NCBI GenBank assembly: GCA_007644065.1
Contig: VJWN01000033.1
Span: forward strand, 186,001 to 250,000
Direction of reading: 5' to 3'
Length of the DNA: 64,000 nt
Source: Margaritispora aquatica
Taxonomy: Eukaryota; Ascomycota; Leotiomycetes; Helotiales; Discinellaceae
In this document: positions 49,859-61,378 of the stretch, in pieces
Layout: every line of letters starts with the position of its first letter
Position numbering within the stretch: position 1 is the first letter of the stretch
Notes under the pieces: model-generated
The model's input: the letters and a program-made list of their open reading frames with translations, nothing else
Database searches by the model: none
Told to the model about the DNA's origin: nothing
Translations under genes and position numbers: made by a program

Positions 49859-52818
49859 TTATAACCAACTTCCTCTCTTTGCACTCAGTCGGCTATAACT
49901 ATTCATACTTTTTAAATTATGACTGCCCCTCCTTCTCATCTCAAAGCTCGCTTTCCCCTTATCAACACCACTCTCTTTGATGAAGAAGTGCCCGCTCGTC
50001 GTGTCAGCTTTGATATGCCAATCAACGTTCAGCTGCTCCCCAGATGGACCTGCACCACATGAGCCATGTAGCTTGTTGCTAGGTGGAGAATTGACGGCTA
50101 AGGCGAATAGATTTTGTGTCTCGGTGTAGTCGGTCACGAGACCGGAGTAGAGGAAGAAATACACCAGGCAGAAGACATTGGTGACGAAAACAAGCAGGAG
50201 CACCAAATAAAACATCCCTTGCCAGCGCTGAGTGATGCCCGAGGTGTATTCTTCTGTTGAGATTGAAGCGTTAAACTTCTCGTAGGAGCCTGGATTGAGC
50301 ACGTTGGCGGTGTAATTCCAATAGTGGTAGAAGGTGGAATCGGTGGAGGACAGAAGCAGAGTATTTCCTGCCATTACGGCAAGATGCTCTGCGATACTTG
50401 GTAGAAGTGATCCAAGCTTGGGTGCGGCACTTGTGTCCGTAACAATAAATTGGGAAAGAAGTCTAGCCGTGGCTGAGTTTGCGGTAGATAATCCAGTATT
50501 GAGTGAGAGGGATTGCATCCACTCAGAGCCGATGTTCCTCCAGTCATTCAATCGGTTGATTGGTGCATCATCTGGCAGTAAAGACTTGAAATAAGCTGTA
50601 CGATCAGCGGGGTCTTCGCAATGACTTTCAAGTTGTGCGCCCTTTAGGCCAGAAACAGAGTATCGCGTAGAGCAATTTGTATTCAAATAAGCTCGAAGTT
50701 GGCAAACAGTGTAATCAGGAGAGACAGCATATGCTGGTTTGATGAGCAAATACAGGGAGTCAGATTGAAACACTGATATGTTGGTGATCGAATTGAACTC
50801 GAAAGGATACTATGCCCATTAGCTTGATTCAATAAACAACAGAATTGACTCACCATCGCAAAGACTGGGGGATAGCGACCGTATTTCTCATACCCCCAAT
50901 GGAATATATCATCCACAACTGTTGAATTCAATTTCGTCCCATTGCGCATGATTTCTCCTATCTCTTTTCCGTAGTTGGCCCATGCGACCTTTTGACCTGG
51001 TATATCAGTGGTATTTGTGGTGGCGTTCGGCCAAGCCGTGTACACAATAGGAGCAAGTGCAGTCTCATTCATGTTGACGCAAAGAACGTTTATTGCTGGA
51101 GAGATGACCGACGCACTTATGGCATATTGTCCAACACCTGCCAGCTGTTCGGGTTGCAATATCCCGTTAACCTTATCTTGGGCCGCATTGATGACTCCAG
51201 CGTGTGGCATTGCCAGTGTAACATTGTTGATGATTCGACCATGTTCTTGAAAACTTGCGGTCATGTTGCTTGAATTTGTAGTTACCCATGAGCCTATCAC
51301 AGTCGTGTTGTCATAGATCATCCCCGGAGCTCTTGGCCGATCTGCGATGTTGGTTGACACTCCTTTTCCATCCTTACTGATGGCGGACCATGTTTCAAGA
51401 AAGCTTTGGGAGTTGTGATAGGCTGTATTCATTAGCAAGGATGACTTTACATGATTGTATCTTCTCACCTTGACCGGCATGCATTAGAGCTAAGCATGTA
51501 GTACCATAGTATGTTGGATCAGTAGCTTTGCTAACGGGTGTCTTGCAGTCATCCCCAGCATAAAGTGGATTTGCAAAGCTGGCTTTGACTAAGCCTTCCA
51601 ATATCTTACTCTGTGGCTTTCCATATTTTAGATGCGGGGACACCAGCGCATCTGAAGCGGTAGTATAAAACATGGCAACAAATGTAGCTGTCAGAGTGAT
51701 ACACCCCAAAATTGTAATGCCTACATGCTTGAGATGTTCCCCATGGGTGATCATGAATCCAGGTTGAATAACCCATGTTCGCATCGATAATTCAGCAATT
51801 GTAACTCCCCTGGATGCTTTCACTAACGAGCGTCTACTCAAGACTTGTCCGAGGAAGGTAACGAAAACCGTAACAAATGATAATTCGATACTTTTAGCAA
51901 ATAGTGCAAAGAGAATAGATGCGGTTTCGGGAGAAAGATCTCCTCCCGAATGTATAGCTTTTCCATATCTTGGCTGCACCAGGGCAATGACTAGCCATAT
52001 CCCCGAAAATATAGTTGAATATATAGACATGGCTAATATGCAAATGGATAGCCAGCTCTTGCGACTGGAATGTATATCGTGTGTAGTAGGACATGAATGC
52101 AGTAGATCTGAAGGTGTCAGTAAAATACATCGGGCAAATGTCTCCAAAACTTACGGGCATGATCTTCATGGTCATGGTCATGGTCATGGTCATGATCACG
52201 GTGCGACCGCCTGCCGTCTGTCTCATCGCCTGAGTCCCCAAAAGCGACATCTATACTTTCTGCAAATGCGGTCTTCTTCTTGAGTATATCCCGGTCGGTC
52301 AATGATGGTTCGCCCGCGGCCTCTATCCTGTCCGAATCATATGCAAAGGTTCCCGTACCCGTATGTCTCGTCCACCCCGCTGGTGATAGCAAAGGATTGC
52401 TCGAATTCGGCACACTCTGATTCACATTGGGAGAAGCTCGTGCACTCGTAGGTTGCGCATAGGCAGCTGTTGGAGGAGTTTGTGGAGGTGGTGTATGTAT
52501 TGAAGGTGCAATTGGAGATACTGAATCCCTCCTGTTTCCTACAGGTCTTCGAGGTATTGTATTTGTCCGATCTATGATTCCCAACCCTCTTAATTCGTCG
52601 TCAATTGTATTGTACCGCGTCGTATCGCCAGCTCCTGGAGAGGTATATTGAGGTGCTGGATCAGGATAATCGTCTGCACCTGAAGAACCCATTCTTTGAT
52701 ATGCGTGTCGTTGATGGGGTGAAGGGAGGCCAGGAGAGGGTATGGCTCTTGATGTATCGGAGAGATCACTATTGTCATGCCTCAGCAGACTGTGACGATC
52801 TGCCGGTTCATTTGACAT
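49859..52818 (-). CDS. Large fungal multi-spanning membrane protein, function unknown
   Basis: Four exons (52155-52818, 51469-52107, 50854-51422, 49859-50809) give 940 residues. The introns are very short (47, 46 and 44 bp). The N-terminal 220 residues are disordered, Pro/Ser/Thr-rich, and end in a His/Asp repeat. Next come hydrophobic segments (SWLSICILAMSIYSTIFSG, then SIELSFVTVFVTFLGQVLS, then ITILGCITLTATFVAMFY). A long part of about 450 residues follows, rich in N-glycosylation sites and probably outside the cell or in a lumen, then a final helix (MFYLVLLLVFVTNVFCLVYFF) and a basic tail. I recall this layout from widespread ascomycete proteins often mislabelled in databases; no function is known. 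Surface sensing would fit the topology but is a guess. Confidence 0.82.
52167..52200. repeat. Hexanucleotide repeat coding His-Asp
   Basis: Five copies of TCATGG, one changed, lie within exon 1 of the membrane-protein gene. On the coding strand they read as alternating His and Asp codons. Confidence 0.8.
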
Positions 52819-53179
52819 GGTTGTTGATGTCAATTGAGTTTGTAGGCAGAGAATGCAAGGTGGTGACGAAGTGTTGGAGAATGCGCAAGATGCTGGTGTC
52901 AGCTTCGAGCTCAATGCGCTCGTCTGCTTGGTTGGTCACTGGAGGAGTAGCTTGTCGATGTCAGATACTAGGATCTCACGTCCCTTGGTTAGAAGAAAGA
53001 CAGGGAATGAGAGTGAAAAAGATGGTCCTGTAGATCTGAAGAGAAATAACAAAGGATTATCTGTTGCTTTGCTGCACAAATCTGGATTGCGCAGCACACC
53101 CGAATCTATTCCCAGCCCCAAGCCTCAGCTCAGCTTAGGGAGCTTTTTGGTGGGGAAGAAGTAAGCCTGCGACCTTGTG

Positions 53180-53243
53180 GAAGTGCCAGTGCCAGTGCCA
53201 GTATCAGTGCAAGTGTCAGTGCAAGTGGAAGTGCAAGTGGAAG
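53180..53243. repeat. Hexanucleotide repeat AGTGCC/AGTGCA/AGTGGA
   Basis: Ten or so contiguous hexamers all begin AGTG, or differ by one base. It is about 360 bp upstream of the membrane-protein start and may lie in its leader or promoter. Confidence 0.75.
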
Positions 53244-53602
53244 CGTGTTCGAGTAAGTGCATGAGACAAGTTGGTGGTTAGAGGTGGCAGGTAACCAGTA
53301 AGGAAGAAGTAGCTGTGCGGTGAAGGGTATGAGAAATAAGTAAGAAATGGGGGGAATAACTGGTGGAAATGAGGAAATGGAGGAAGTTGAGGCTCTTCTA
53401 TTGCGTATTGCAAGACAAACGCTTTCCTTGCTGTATATATATGTATATATTAACCATAATATAGATTCCTACCATCATCATGAAATATTATGCTGTTGTG
53501 ATTGCCTGGATCGCAAGGCGGGACTGAGTTTGTCCCAATGTAACTGGGTGCGACTTGACAGGTGGATGGATGTTGATTGCTTTGACAGTTGGCATTTCGT
53601 CT

Positions 53603-53640
53603 TTGGTGGGTGGGTGGGTGTGAGGGAGGGAGGGAGGGGA
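53603..53640 (+). promoter_or_regulatory. G-run tract able to form a G-quadruplex
   Basis: Three GGGT units, a 5-nt spacer, three GGGA units and a final GGGG lie on the plus strand. Seven G-runs with 1-5 nt loops meet the standard four-run quadruplex pattern several times over. Any effect on transcription is inference. Confidence 0.55.
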
Positions 53641-55422
53641 GCAGATGGATTCTCTTTTCTTGTGTTTCCTTGTGTTTGCTTGTTTCTGGTGCTTGTCTTG
53701 AGGAGCCTTGCGTCTTGCGGCGTCTTGACCCCAAACTTTTGGTCTAGGCCTGGGAACATCCCGAGTGGCTGGGAAGTGGGGGAAGAAAATGTCATACTAG
53801 TACTTACTAGTACTGTATAATGCACATAATATATTGGTTCAGACTATATTATATTGGTCCAAATAACGAGAAATATCCTAGCAAGTTGCACAAGTTACAC
53901 AAGTCACACAAGGTACACCACTACTCTTACTGTACAGTAGTGTTTAGTCATCATCTCCAGTCTTTCTTGGTCTTCTTCTTGTCTTTCGGTCTTCGGGTAA
54001 GGTTTCTATTTTTGTCTTTCAACATCCAGACATCCACTCATATTTCATCGTTCGTACAGTTGTTCAACACAGCCTCAACCATTTTTCAAGACTCTAATGC
54101 AGCACCCAAATATCCAAATACCCAAATACCCAAATAGAAGAAGAGACAGACATCTCGTTTGAAGTCTCAAGTCTGAATGATCCTATTGCAAAGGTAGGTC
54201 AGATTTAGTCCTTCGCTTTCGCTTTCACATTCTCTCTTTCATTCTCGTTGCCTCATCTCTCAACCAACTATGGACATGGACATAATTACGTATGTCTTGC
54301 TTATTCTTAGGTAGCTTAGGCATGCATGCATGAAGAAGTATTATGTATGCATATGAAGATGAAGCTTCTATGAATTCTCCCAGTGGAAAGGCTACCTATC
54401 TGAGGTAAGTCTCACTTGAATCCAAATCCTCGGATCCGGCAAGGCTGATTCAGAGTTTGAGCTTCTTGTCGATCAAACCTTCGTAGGCGAGCATTACCTT
54501 AATTGGCAAGGACAACTGTCCTCTGTTTCTATCAAGTCCACACTGGTCAGCAGCTCAGTTGCTCATTAGGTTTAACAACGAGTTGTCGCAGTTTGTACCA
54601 ATCAAAGACTTGTTTTGAGGATCATTATTATCATGATTAAATACTAGTATCTTTAGAACGCCAAGAGACTTCTTCAAGTTGGGGCCCTCGCCTAGTGGCA
54701 ACCGAGCATTGTAGCGAGAGATCGAGTCATTTCAGCCTTGAGAATCTATTTATTACAGCAATTCATCAAGGAATCTCTTTCGTTTAATGATTTCAATGAA
54801 TAGTTGGAGATCTGTCTAGTGACTTTTTGTGTTTGATTTCATCAATATGACCTATTGGTTTCATTCATGTCGGTGCCTTCACATCGGCAGGATACCAATC
54901 ACCGTCTTTACCTGAAAAAGCCTTCTTCAATTTCAAAAAGTCTTTTTCGACTCAGTTTATGTTTCTCACAATTTTAGCAAATCCAGCTTATCGAAAGGCT
55001 TTGGAAATGTGGAAAGACTGTGATGCAGTGTGCCATCCCTCCAAAGCAAAGAAAGTGCATCTGCATTCAGAGGCGTCCACCAACGCCAATGACATTTATA
55101 AATGAAAGACATACCAACTCCAATCCACTCAAAGACGGCACGACGAGAACCAATTTCACCTCGTGCATGATACAACCTCAAAAAACTGCAATATGACGAG
55201 CAAGTCGATAAGACTTCGAAGAACTCCTCAGCACTGAGCCTCATCTCATCAGGCTCCAGAAATGCAGTTGGGTTGAAAAATGATTAAAGCACGTTACTTC
55301 TTATGACCAATATCTCATTTCTCCATTTCATAGGCTATTCCTGATAATCACCAAACCCATATCAAGATCTAGTCTGACATGCAACTTCAAAAGTTTTTCG
55401 GTTTCCATTAGCAACCGCTATA

Positions 55423-56686
55423 ATGGCAATCACAGTGGACTACTATCGGATCCTTGAGCTCACCCAATCTGCTAGTGCAAATGAAATCATGGAGTCATAT
55501 AGACACCTAGCCACGCTCTTCCACCCCGACCAGAACACCAAGCTCGACACTACCAAATACCATCAGCTTGTACGTTGTTGAGTTTTCATCCTACCTTGCT
55601 TCACTTGCTCTCTCATCTCTACATTCTCATAATCCGATCTCATTTTCGTCTGACTCAAAACACGTCGTACGTGGTGGAGCTAACATACACTTGGGCTCTG
55701 TCCAGATACTGAAGGCATATCAAACCCTCGGCGACCCAGAAAAGAGGAAGAATTATGACACCACGTATGTGTCTAAAGCACGCTCACCTCCTCCTCCACA
55801 TCAGCCATCGAGATTAGCGACCGCCGTCGCCGCTGCAGCAGGCGAGCAACGTCGCCGTAAAAAGGAGGACGACGCTAAGACTCAGGCTAATGAAGAGGCA
55901 CGATGACGTGATGAGGCAGACGCCGCTGCAGCAGCCGAGCGACGCCGTCAAGAAGAAGCAGACGGAAAGGCCAAAGAAGAATCGAAACGACGTCGCGATG
56001 CCGCCACAACTGCTGGACCACCGAGAATGGGAGTTGGTCTAATATGGGAGGTTAAAAGAAGCCTAGAGTTTAGATCGAAATCGGGGCCAGACCAAAATGC
56101 CAGCACCACTGCCGCTGAAGAGACGCCACCACTCACGTTGGGAATGGTAGAGCGGATGAAAGAGAGGGAGAAAGAGAAGGAGAAAGAGAAGGAGAAAGAG
56201 AAGGAGAAAGAGAAGGAGAAAGAGAAGGAGAAAGAGAGGGAGAAAGAGATGGAGAGGTGCAGTACAAAGAAGAGAGGGACAGAGGCGGAGCAGGAGAGAG
56301 AGGCGAAAGAAAAGAAGGAGGGAGAGAAGGATACAAGAATAGAAGAGAGGCCATCCAGCTCAATCCACGTCGCCAAAACCAACAACACCATCGCCACTAC
56401 CACTATTTCCGCCAGGCCGCCCCAAAAGTGGTGGCAACGCATCAGAAGCGCCGCAGAAATCGCCCAAGAAGCAGCCGCCAGAGAAGCCAAGCAAGCCGCC
56501 CGAGCAGCGCAGGCCCTCGAGCACCAAAAACAAGAGGAATGGCGAAACGCGCAAAAGCTACTGAAGAGCCTCGAATCCGACCTCGCGCGACGGCGCATCG
56601 CGCGCGAAAGAAGGGAGCACGATAGGAGATTAGATCAATACAGGAATAAGCAGCTAGGAAGGGGAGGCACTGGGTGGTCCTATTGA
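55423..56686 (+). CDS. J-domain (DnaJ/HSP40) protein, broken frame or unusual intron
   Basis: Exon 1 is 55423-55569; exon 2 starts at 55706 after a 136-bp intron. Residues 5-65 form a J domain (YYRILELTQSASANEIMESY, then HPD at residues 34-36, then ILKAYQTLGDPEKRKNYD), so it should stimulate an HSP70 ATPase. The frame then meets TGA at 55904-55906 but continues open in the same frame for 260 codons to 56686, with an Arg/Ala/Glu-rich coil, an EK repeat and a C-terminal coil ending DQYRNKQLGRGGTGWSY. Either a 63-bp intron (55857-55919, GTAAAA donor, GAGGCAG acceptor) removes the TGA and gives 354 residues, or the codon is a CGA to TGA change, leaving a 115-residue protein. I favour neither firmly. 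Confidence 0.7.
56161..56254. repeat. GAGAAAGAGAAG coding tandem repeat
   Basis: A 12-bp unit is repeated about seven times inside the J-domain gene and codes for alternating Glu and Lys, a long charged helix. The purine-only strand could form triplex DNA. Length polymorphism between strains is likely. Confidence 0.85.
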
Positions 56687-57328
56687 GCGCTGCGATCGTA
56701 TTAGTAGGAGGAGTGTTTTGCCTTAGGTCCCGTAGGTAGGTAGATAGGTAGGTGAGGATGAAATTGTACCTAAGCATACTTTTGAACCTGCGAATAAGGA
56801 GATTCTTTGATTTTGGTTTCCTTTCATACTGCCTTACATAAGAATGCTTAAATACTCGAGTAGAACGGTTTGATCCCGACTAAATAACATTGAAATCATG
56901 AATAACGATGGTCATGCTGTGTTACTTTTCATATCTTTTTAGCACTCCGGATTTATGGGAGAGTTAAAGACATGTATAGATATGCTACAAATAAGAAAGA
57001 GCAATACTACACATATATAAATACAAAGCAGAATCAACTAAACAAAAAAGGAAATCGAAACACGACACTACTACCACCAAAATGAAGCAGTCAAAATGAT
57101 AATAACATGACTTGATACAACTTTGCATTCCTTTCTCTTCACGATATTCTATCTTGATATGTTGACTTATCTAGCATTCAAGTATAAATAATCTACCAGG
57201 CTCCTCATACACCTTAGACCGAACAACCAATCCCTACCACATAACACAATGTTTTTCATAGCTTCGTCTGCGTCATATCTCATCACATGAAATGATGTCA
57301 CTTTCTCTTAGCTGACAACTCTCAACTC
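56687..57328. other. Convergent intergenic region, 642 bp
   Basis: This lies between the ends of the J-domain gene (+) and the large Cys-module gene (-). It starts with TAGGTAGG units (56735-56755) and becomes AT-rich. No gene is supported. Confidence 0.45.
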
Positions 57329-60172
57329 CTATTCCCACAACTCTTTCCAGTCTGTCTCGATGCGCTGCAATTCCCTCTTAAGCGCCGCATTCCCTCCATT
57401 CCAACCCTTTATCTCTTCCTCCAAGTGATCCCTCATATGCTGATACTCCTGCTCAGCAACCAGCCTCTCTCTGGCTTTCACCGCCAACAACTTATAATCA
57501 TTGGTATCCACCGCCTGCTTAAAAATATCCCGCATCGTGTTCCCATAGAGCTGACAAGTGGCGATTGGCATCCTGCGCTTCTCTTCCGAAACTAGCTTCG
57601 CGATTGGCTTTCCTCGCCTAATCTCAGGAACCACGACTTCATCGAAGCACTCCTCGCAAACCGTGAACTCCGGGAGCTGGGTAATCATATGCCACCGCTC
57701 GTCGGTCAGGGGTGTATCGAAGAGACACTCTTTGGAGCGGGCAAATCGGCGGCACAGCGCTGCGAAATCTCTGGTGTATGGTGCCGCGGACGTATTTGCA
57801 GACAACGCGTCCACCTTCTCTAGTTCGTCAAAGTAGTGAACGAAGCGCAGGGAATCAAATCGTAAGTTGCAAACTCGAGCAGTGCGGGATGGGTTATTTG
57901 CTTTCACAAAAGTCCCCTTAGTGCCTGGAAGCACAACCTCGACACTTTTGACACAACTTTGACAAACGTTAAATCCCTGGACTGGGACGTCGGTTAGTGG
58001 ATCAATAACTGAATACCACGATCTCACAGCTCCGTGCTTGCCTAGACACGGTTCTGTCTTGGCTGCAACATCAGCAAGATCATAGATCATGTTAAGATTA
58101 TGGCCGTTGTCCTTGATAGTCAAGAGCCATGCGATTCGATACCATAGCACGCTGCCAAAATCGCACACAACAAGAGCTTCGGGAGATTTCCAAGCTGGCA
58201 CAAACATATCTCCAAATTTAGTTGGAGCAATTATTGCTGAAAAGCAAGTTGGACACACATCAAACTCCGCACATCCTGGCAGTGTGCGCCAGTCGTTACG
58301 TCCCCTTGTGGGATTTTCACGAGGACATGGAGGTAATGGTACTAGATTATGCGAAAGTCTCCTGTAACTTACTGCCGATGGATACTCGGTGTTTTGCGGT
58401 GGAGGTCGAAACTGAGGTGGTTGCCAAAATGGCTTTTGTTGGGCTTGTGATGTTGGTTGAGGTCGTGGTCCAAGAGGTCTACCTTCCTCAAATTGAGGCA
58501 TTGAAGGGGATCGGCCTGTATCTCTCAGACTGGCCAAAGATATGGGAATTGGCATAGAAACTAAGGAAGGATGTTCCAGAGGCCGGGTAGGGCTTGGCAT
58601 AGGAACTGGACCTAATCTCACTCTCGCATCGACATGAGTTGAGCGATCAGGACGGCCCTCTTTATCAGATGAGTAGGGAGATACTGGACGAGAGCTGGAA
58701 TTTCTGTCTCTTGTACCCGCTGGAAATGAGCTTGTTCTCTCGAACGTATCTTCTGTTGAAAGTAGGCTTGGAGAGACTCTTGGTGATGGCAATGGGGAAG
58801 GACGTCCTGGAATTCTGACATCCAAAGACGACCTGTTTGATCGAGATGGAGATCTTCGTTTTCGTTCGTCTCTTGTTCTTCTAGTGCGCGGTTTGTGACG
58901 ATCTGAGAGTGAGTCACTATCATCTCCTTCGCTACTACTGTAGTAGTGTGCGGAGTGTGTAGATGATCTTGTTGACTTGGTCGACAGAGCCGGCGAAGGA
59001 TGTCTCTCTTGTCTGCGCGCAGCAGTCTCTCCGGCTAGCTGCTGTGGTCTTGTCAGTTTCTCAGCTGGTAGTCGATATCCATTCTCAGGATTTGCATTGT
59101 TTCTTCTGTCCGGCACGGGTGTCCCAGGTGTCCCGGGTCGAGACCCAGAACCGCTTGCGCTCTTTTGCTCGGTGGACGGGACTGAAGTCTTTCCCCACAG
59201 AGCTTCATATATGTTCTGTCGAGGACTTGGTTGCGGTTGAGATTCCTTTGGTGGTCTCATAGCTTCTGGCGATAGAAACAACTCTGCTGGAGTGCTTGGC
59301 ATCGCAGTGTTTCGTGTTGTTCCGCCAACATCTTTTGATGCCCCAGACACAGCTGAATTACTTCTTCGAAATTGAGGTGGTATCTCTCGTGGTACTTTAG
59401 TCTCAAGAATGGGTAGGTCTTGTCGACTACGTCTTCTATCTGCCTCGGGCCTTTCCGATGGTCTTTTTTCTTCTGGCTTTGAAGGCTCCCCTCGGTACGA
59501 TGCTTTCCTCTCTTCTCCTTGTGGACGCTCTGTTCTTGCAGGTCCATTTCGCTCTTCTCGTCTCGGCTCGCTTCCGGAAGACTTCTGTGACTTGTGGTTC
59601 CGCCTTGGTTCAACCTCACTCTCTTCGTTCGGATCATAGGTATCGCTTTTCGGAATCAAAACAAATCTCCGCTCAGGGTTGTCATTTCGTTCCTCCCTTC
59701 GCCTCCTGTTTTCTGGATTGACATCCTCATCTAAGTCCCTGGCACATGGTATCTTCTGTAGTCTAGCTGCTTCACCTTGGCTTACATCCGACTCCAGGAT
59801 AATTGGATTTTGGTCGATGATGCCTCGCGAAGGTGGATCGTAGTTCGCTGAGGATAGTTTCCGACTCTCAGATGACTCTCGTGACAAAGATTTATCCTCA
59901 TCTTCTACTGTCGGTCGAGGAGGAGGAGGCTTCGAGCGACCTCTGCTTCGGGTTTCCTCTCGTGGGTTGTAGTAGTCAGATCGTGAAGGGCGAAAGAGAT
60001 ACGGTGCATTCGAAGAGGTGGGCGTTCCCCTGGTTTCATTAGCTCCATTTCGCAGATCCTCATAGCCAACCTACCCAGCAGGACTCTTCCCTCTGGCCGT
60101 CGTAAAAGAGCCCGTTACCAGTAACTCATTGATGTCCCGTCGTCGTGGGAGCGGGGGATCTTCCCCCTCCAT
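57329..60172 (-). CDS. Large disordered protein with three repeated Cys-pair modules
   Basis: The model has exon 1 at 60119-60172 (MEGEDPPLPRRRDINELL), a 48-bp intron (60071-60118) and exon 2 at 57329-60070, giving 931 residues. The intron removes an in-frame TAG; without it the frame is otherwise open, so a nonsense codon is the alternative. The first 570 residues are disordered and rich in Arg, Ser, Pro and Glu with RS-like stretches, as in nuclear or splicing-linked proteins. The C-terminal part holds three similar modules near residues 600-637, 691-736 and 799-835, each ending F-x-V-C-x2-C then a Val/Ile-rich strand and Pro (CPTCFSAIIAP, CQSCVKSVEVVLP, CEECFDEVVVP). A coiled coil closes the protein. 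I do not recognise the family; zinc binding is inferred. Confidence 0.8.
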
Positions 60173-61378
60173 GATCGGTGTCGGCATTCAGCAACCGTGT
60201 ATGATGCTCTGTGCGGTTCAAAAAGCAAATATCTACAAACAAAATTCCACGGGGGTCGTCGTTCACATTATATTCGTAAAAACTCTCGTGTAGGCTCAGG
60301 GTTTTGGTGGTGAAGTCATATCATGCCGGGTTCGAACCCGTATCGTATTGTAGTGGCAGGCAACCTTTAGTGGGTCAGGTAGGTCGGTACGGTACGCAAA
60401 ATAACATGGGAAATCGAGAATCGGGGGGTGCGGATTTGGGTGGGATTTGGGTGTGGCACTGCCCCGCCTCACCTCTCGCCTACTCTTCTGCACTTGTGTT
60501 TGCTGACGGAAGTCTCGCTCGACTTTTTACACTTGAAGGAAATAATTTGTTGTACCCAGCACTTCAAATTAACACGGAATCAGTCTCAAGAGAATCATGT
60601 GGAAACCGATTCACTTTTTGCTTTGCACAGGTCATTTGGTGAATAACTCTCGATTTGTGGTCGAATCGGGTGGGACATGCTTGCTCTGCATACGATGATG
60701 GAACTGGACGATGTTCTATTTGCTCTTCGTTCCGCAAGCCCTCCAGATTCCAGCGAATTACTGTCCACCGGTTCCTGAAAAAGGTTCCAACAGATCTACA
60801 CTGCCTTGAGCCTTTTCACTTAGTGCACAGCGGTCTTCACGAATCCTATAACTCGTTGAGAGCACTATACAACATCCGAGAAGTCCATAGTATACAGCGG
60901 GAGGTCGAGGGAGATATGAATATGGGTGAAAAAAGATATACTAAAGATTGTATTACTGTATCATATGCTTGCAAAGTGGAAAGATGAACATACAACCAAT
61001 CAAAGGGTGCACGAGACCACGTCATCTCCAGACTTTAAGAGATGTGGAGGCAAACTTACTCGGTGTGAGGCTCTGGAAGATTTAGGACCCTTCGCCCATA
61101 CATGATGGACACTTCTACAGCCTGGTGCAAATAAAGATGCCTATCGAACACTCCACAATGGCCCATCCTTTACTTCGCCGAAGTACTGCATCGAAGTGTA
61201 GGAAGTACGACATCCTCGTTAGAATGCCTGCGAAACCAAAGCTGTGGGTACTTGGTCCAAGTATCAGGAAAGCACATGCATGCAAATTTCGACATAGACA
61301 TGATTGATGACAGATTTCCATTACACTTCTTAGGTATGCCCCTCCAAAGAAGCAAGCAGCTTGATTGCCATTATCAAT
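60173..61378. other. Intergenic region, 1.2 kb
   Basis: This is the upstream region of the Cys-module gene (-) and the downstream region of PGA2 (-). It contains a 14-bp palindrome with a tRNA-like word at 60329-60342, rejected as tRNA. A plus-strand frame of 110 codons (60655-60987) shows no domain. Confidence 0.45.

Larger units (their letters stand above)
52819..55422. other. Long intergenic region, 2.6 kb, with simple repeats
   Basis: This lies between divergent genes and should contain both promoters. It holds an AGTGCC-type repeat (53180-53243), a G-run tract (53603-53640), TTACACAAG-like units (53883-53915) and CCAAATA units (54109-54137). A 92-codon minus-strand frame (54966-55244) starts with ATG but has no known relative and I cannot support it as a gene. 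Confidence 0.45.

Noticed and set aside
54966..55244. 92-codon minus-strand frame starting with ATG
   Set aside because: No domain, signal peptide or splice partner can be seen, and the length is within chance for this composition.
60329..60342. tRNA candidate around GGGTTCGAACCC
   Set aside because: The T-loop-like word is a palindrome with a 6-nt loop. A 7-nt loop leaves mismatches in the stem on either strand, and no matching D arm, anticodon arm or acceptor stem is found.
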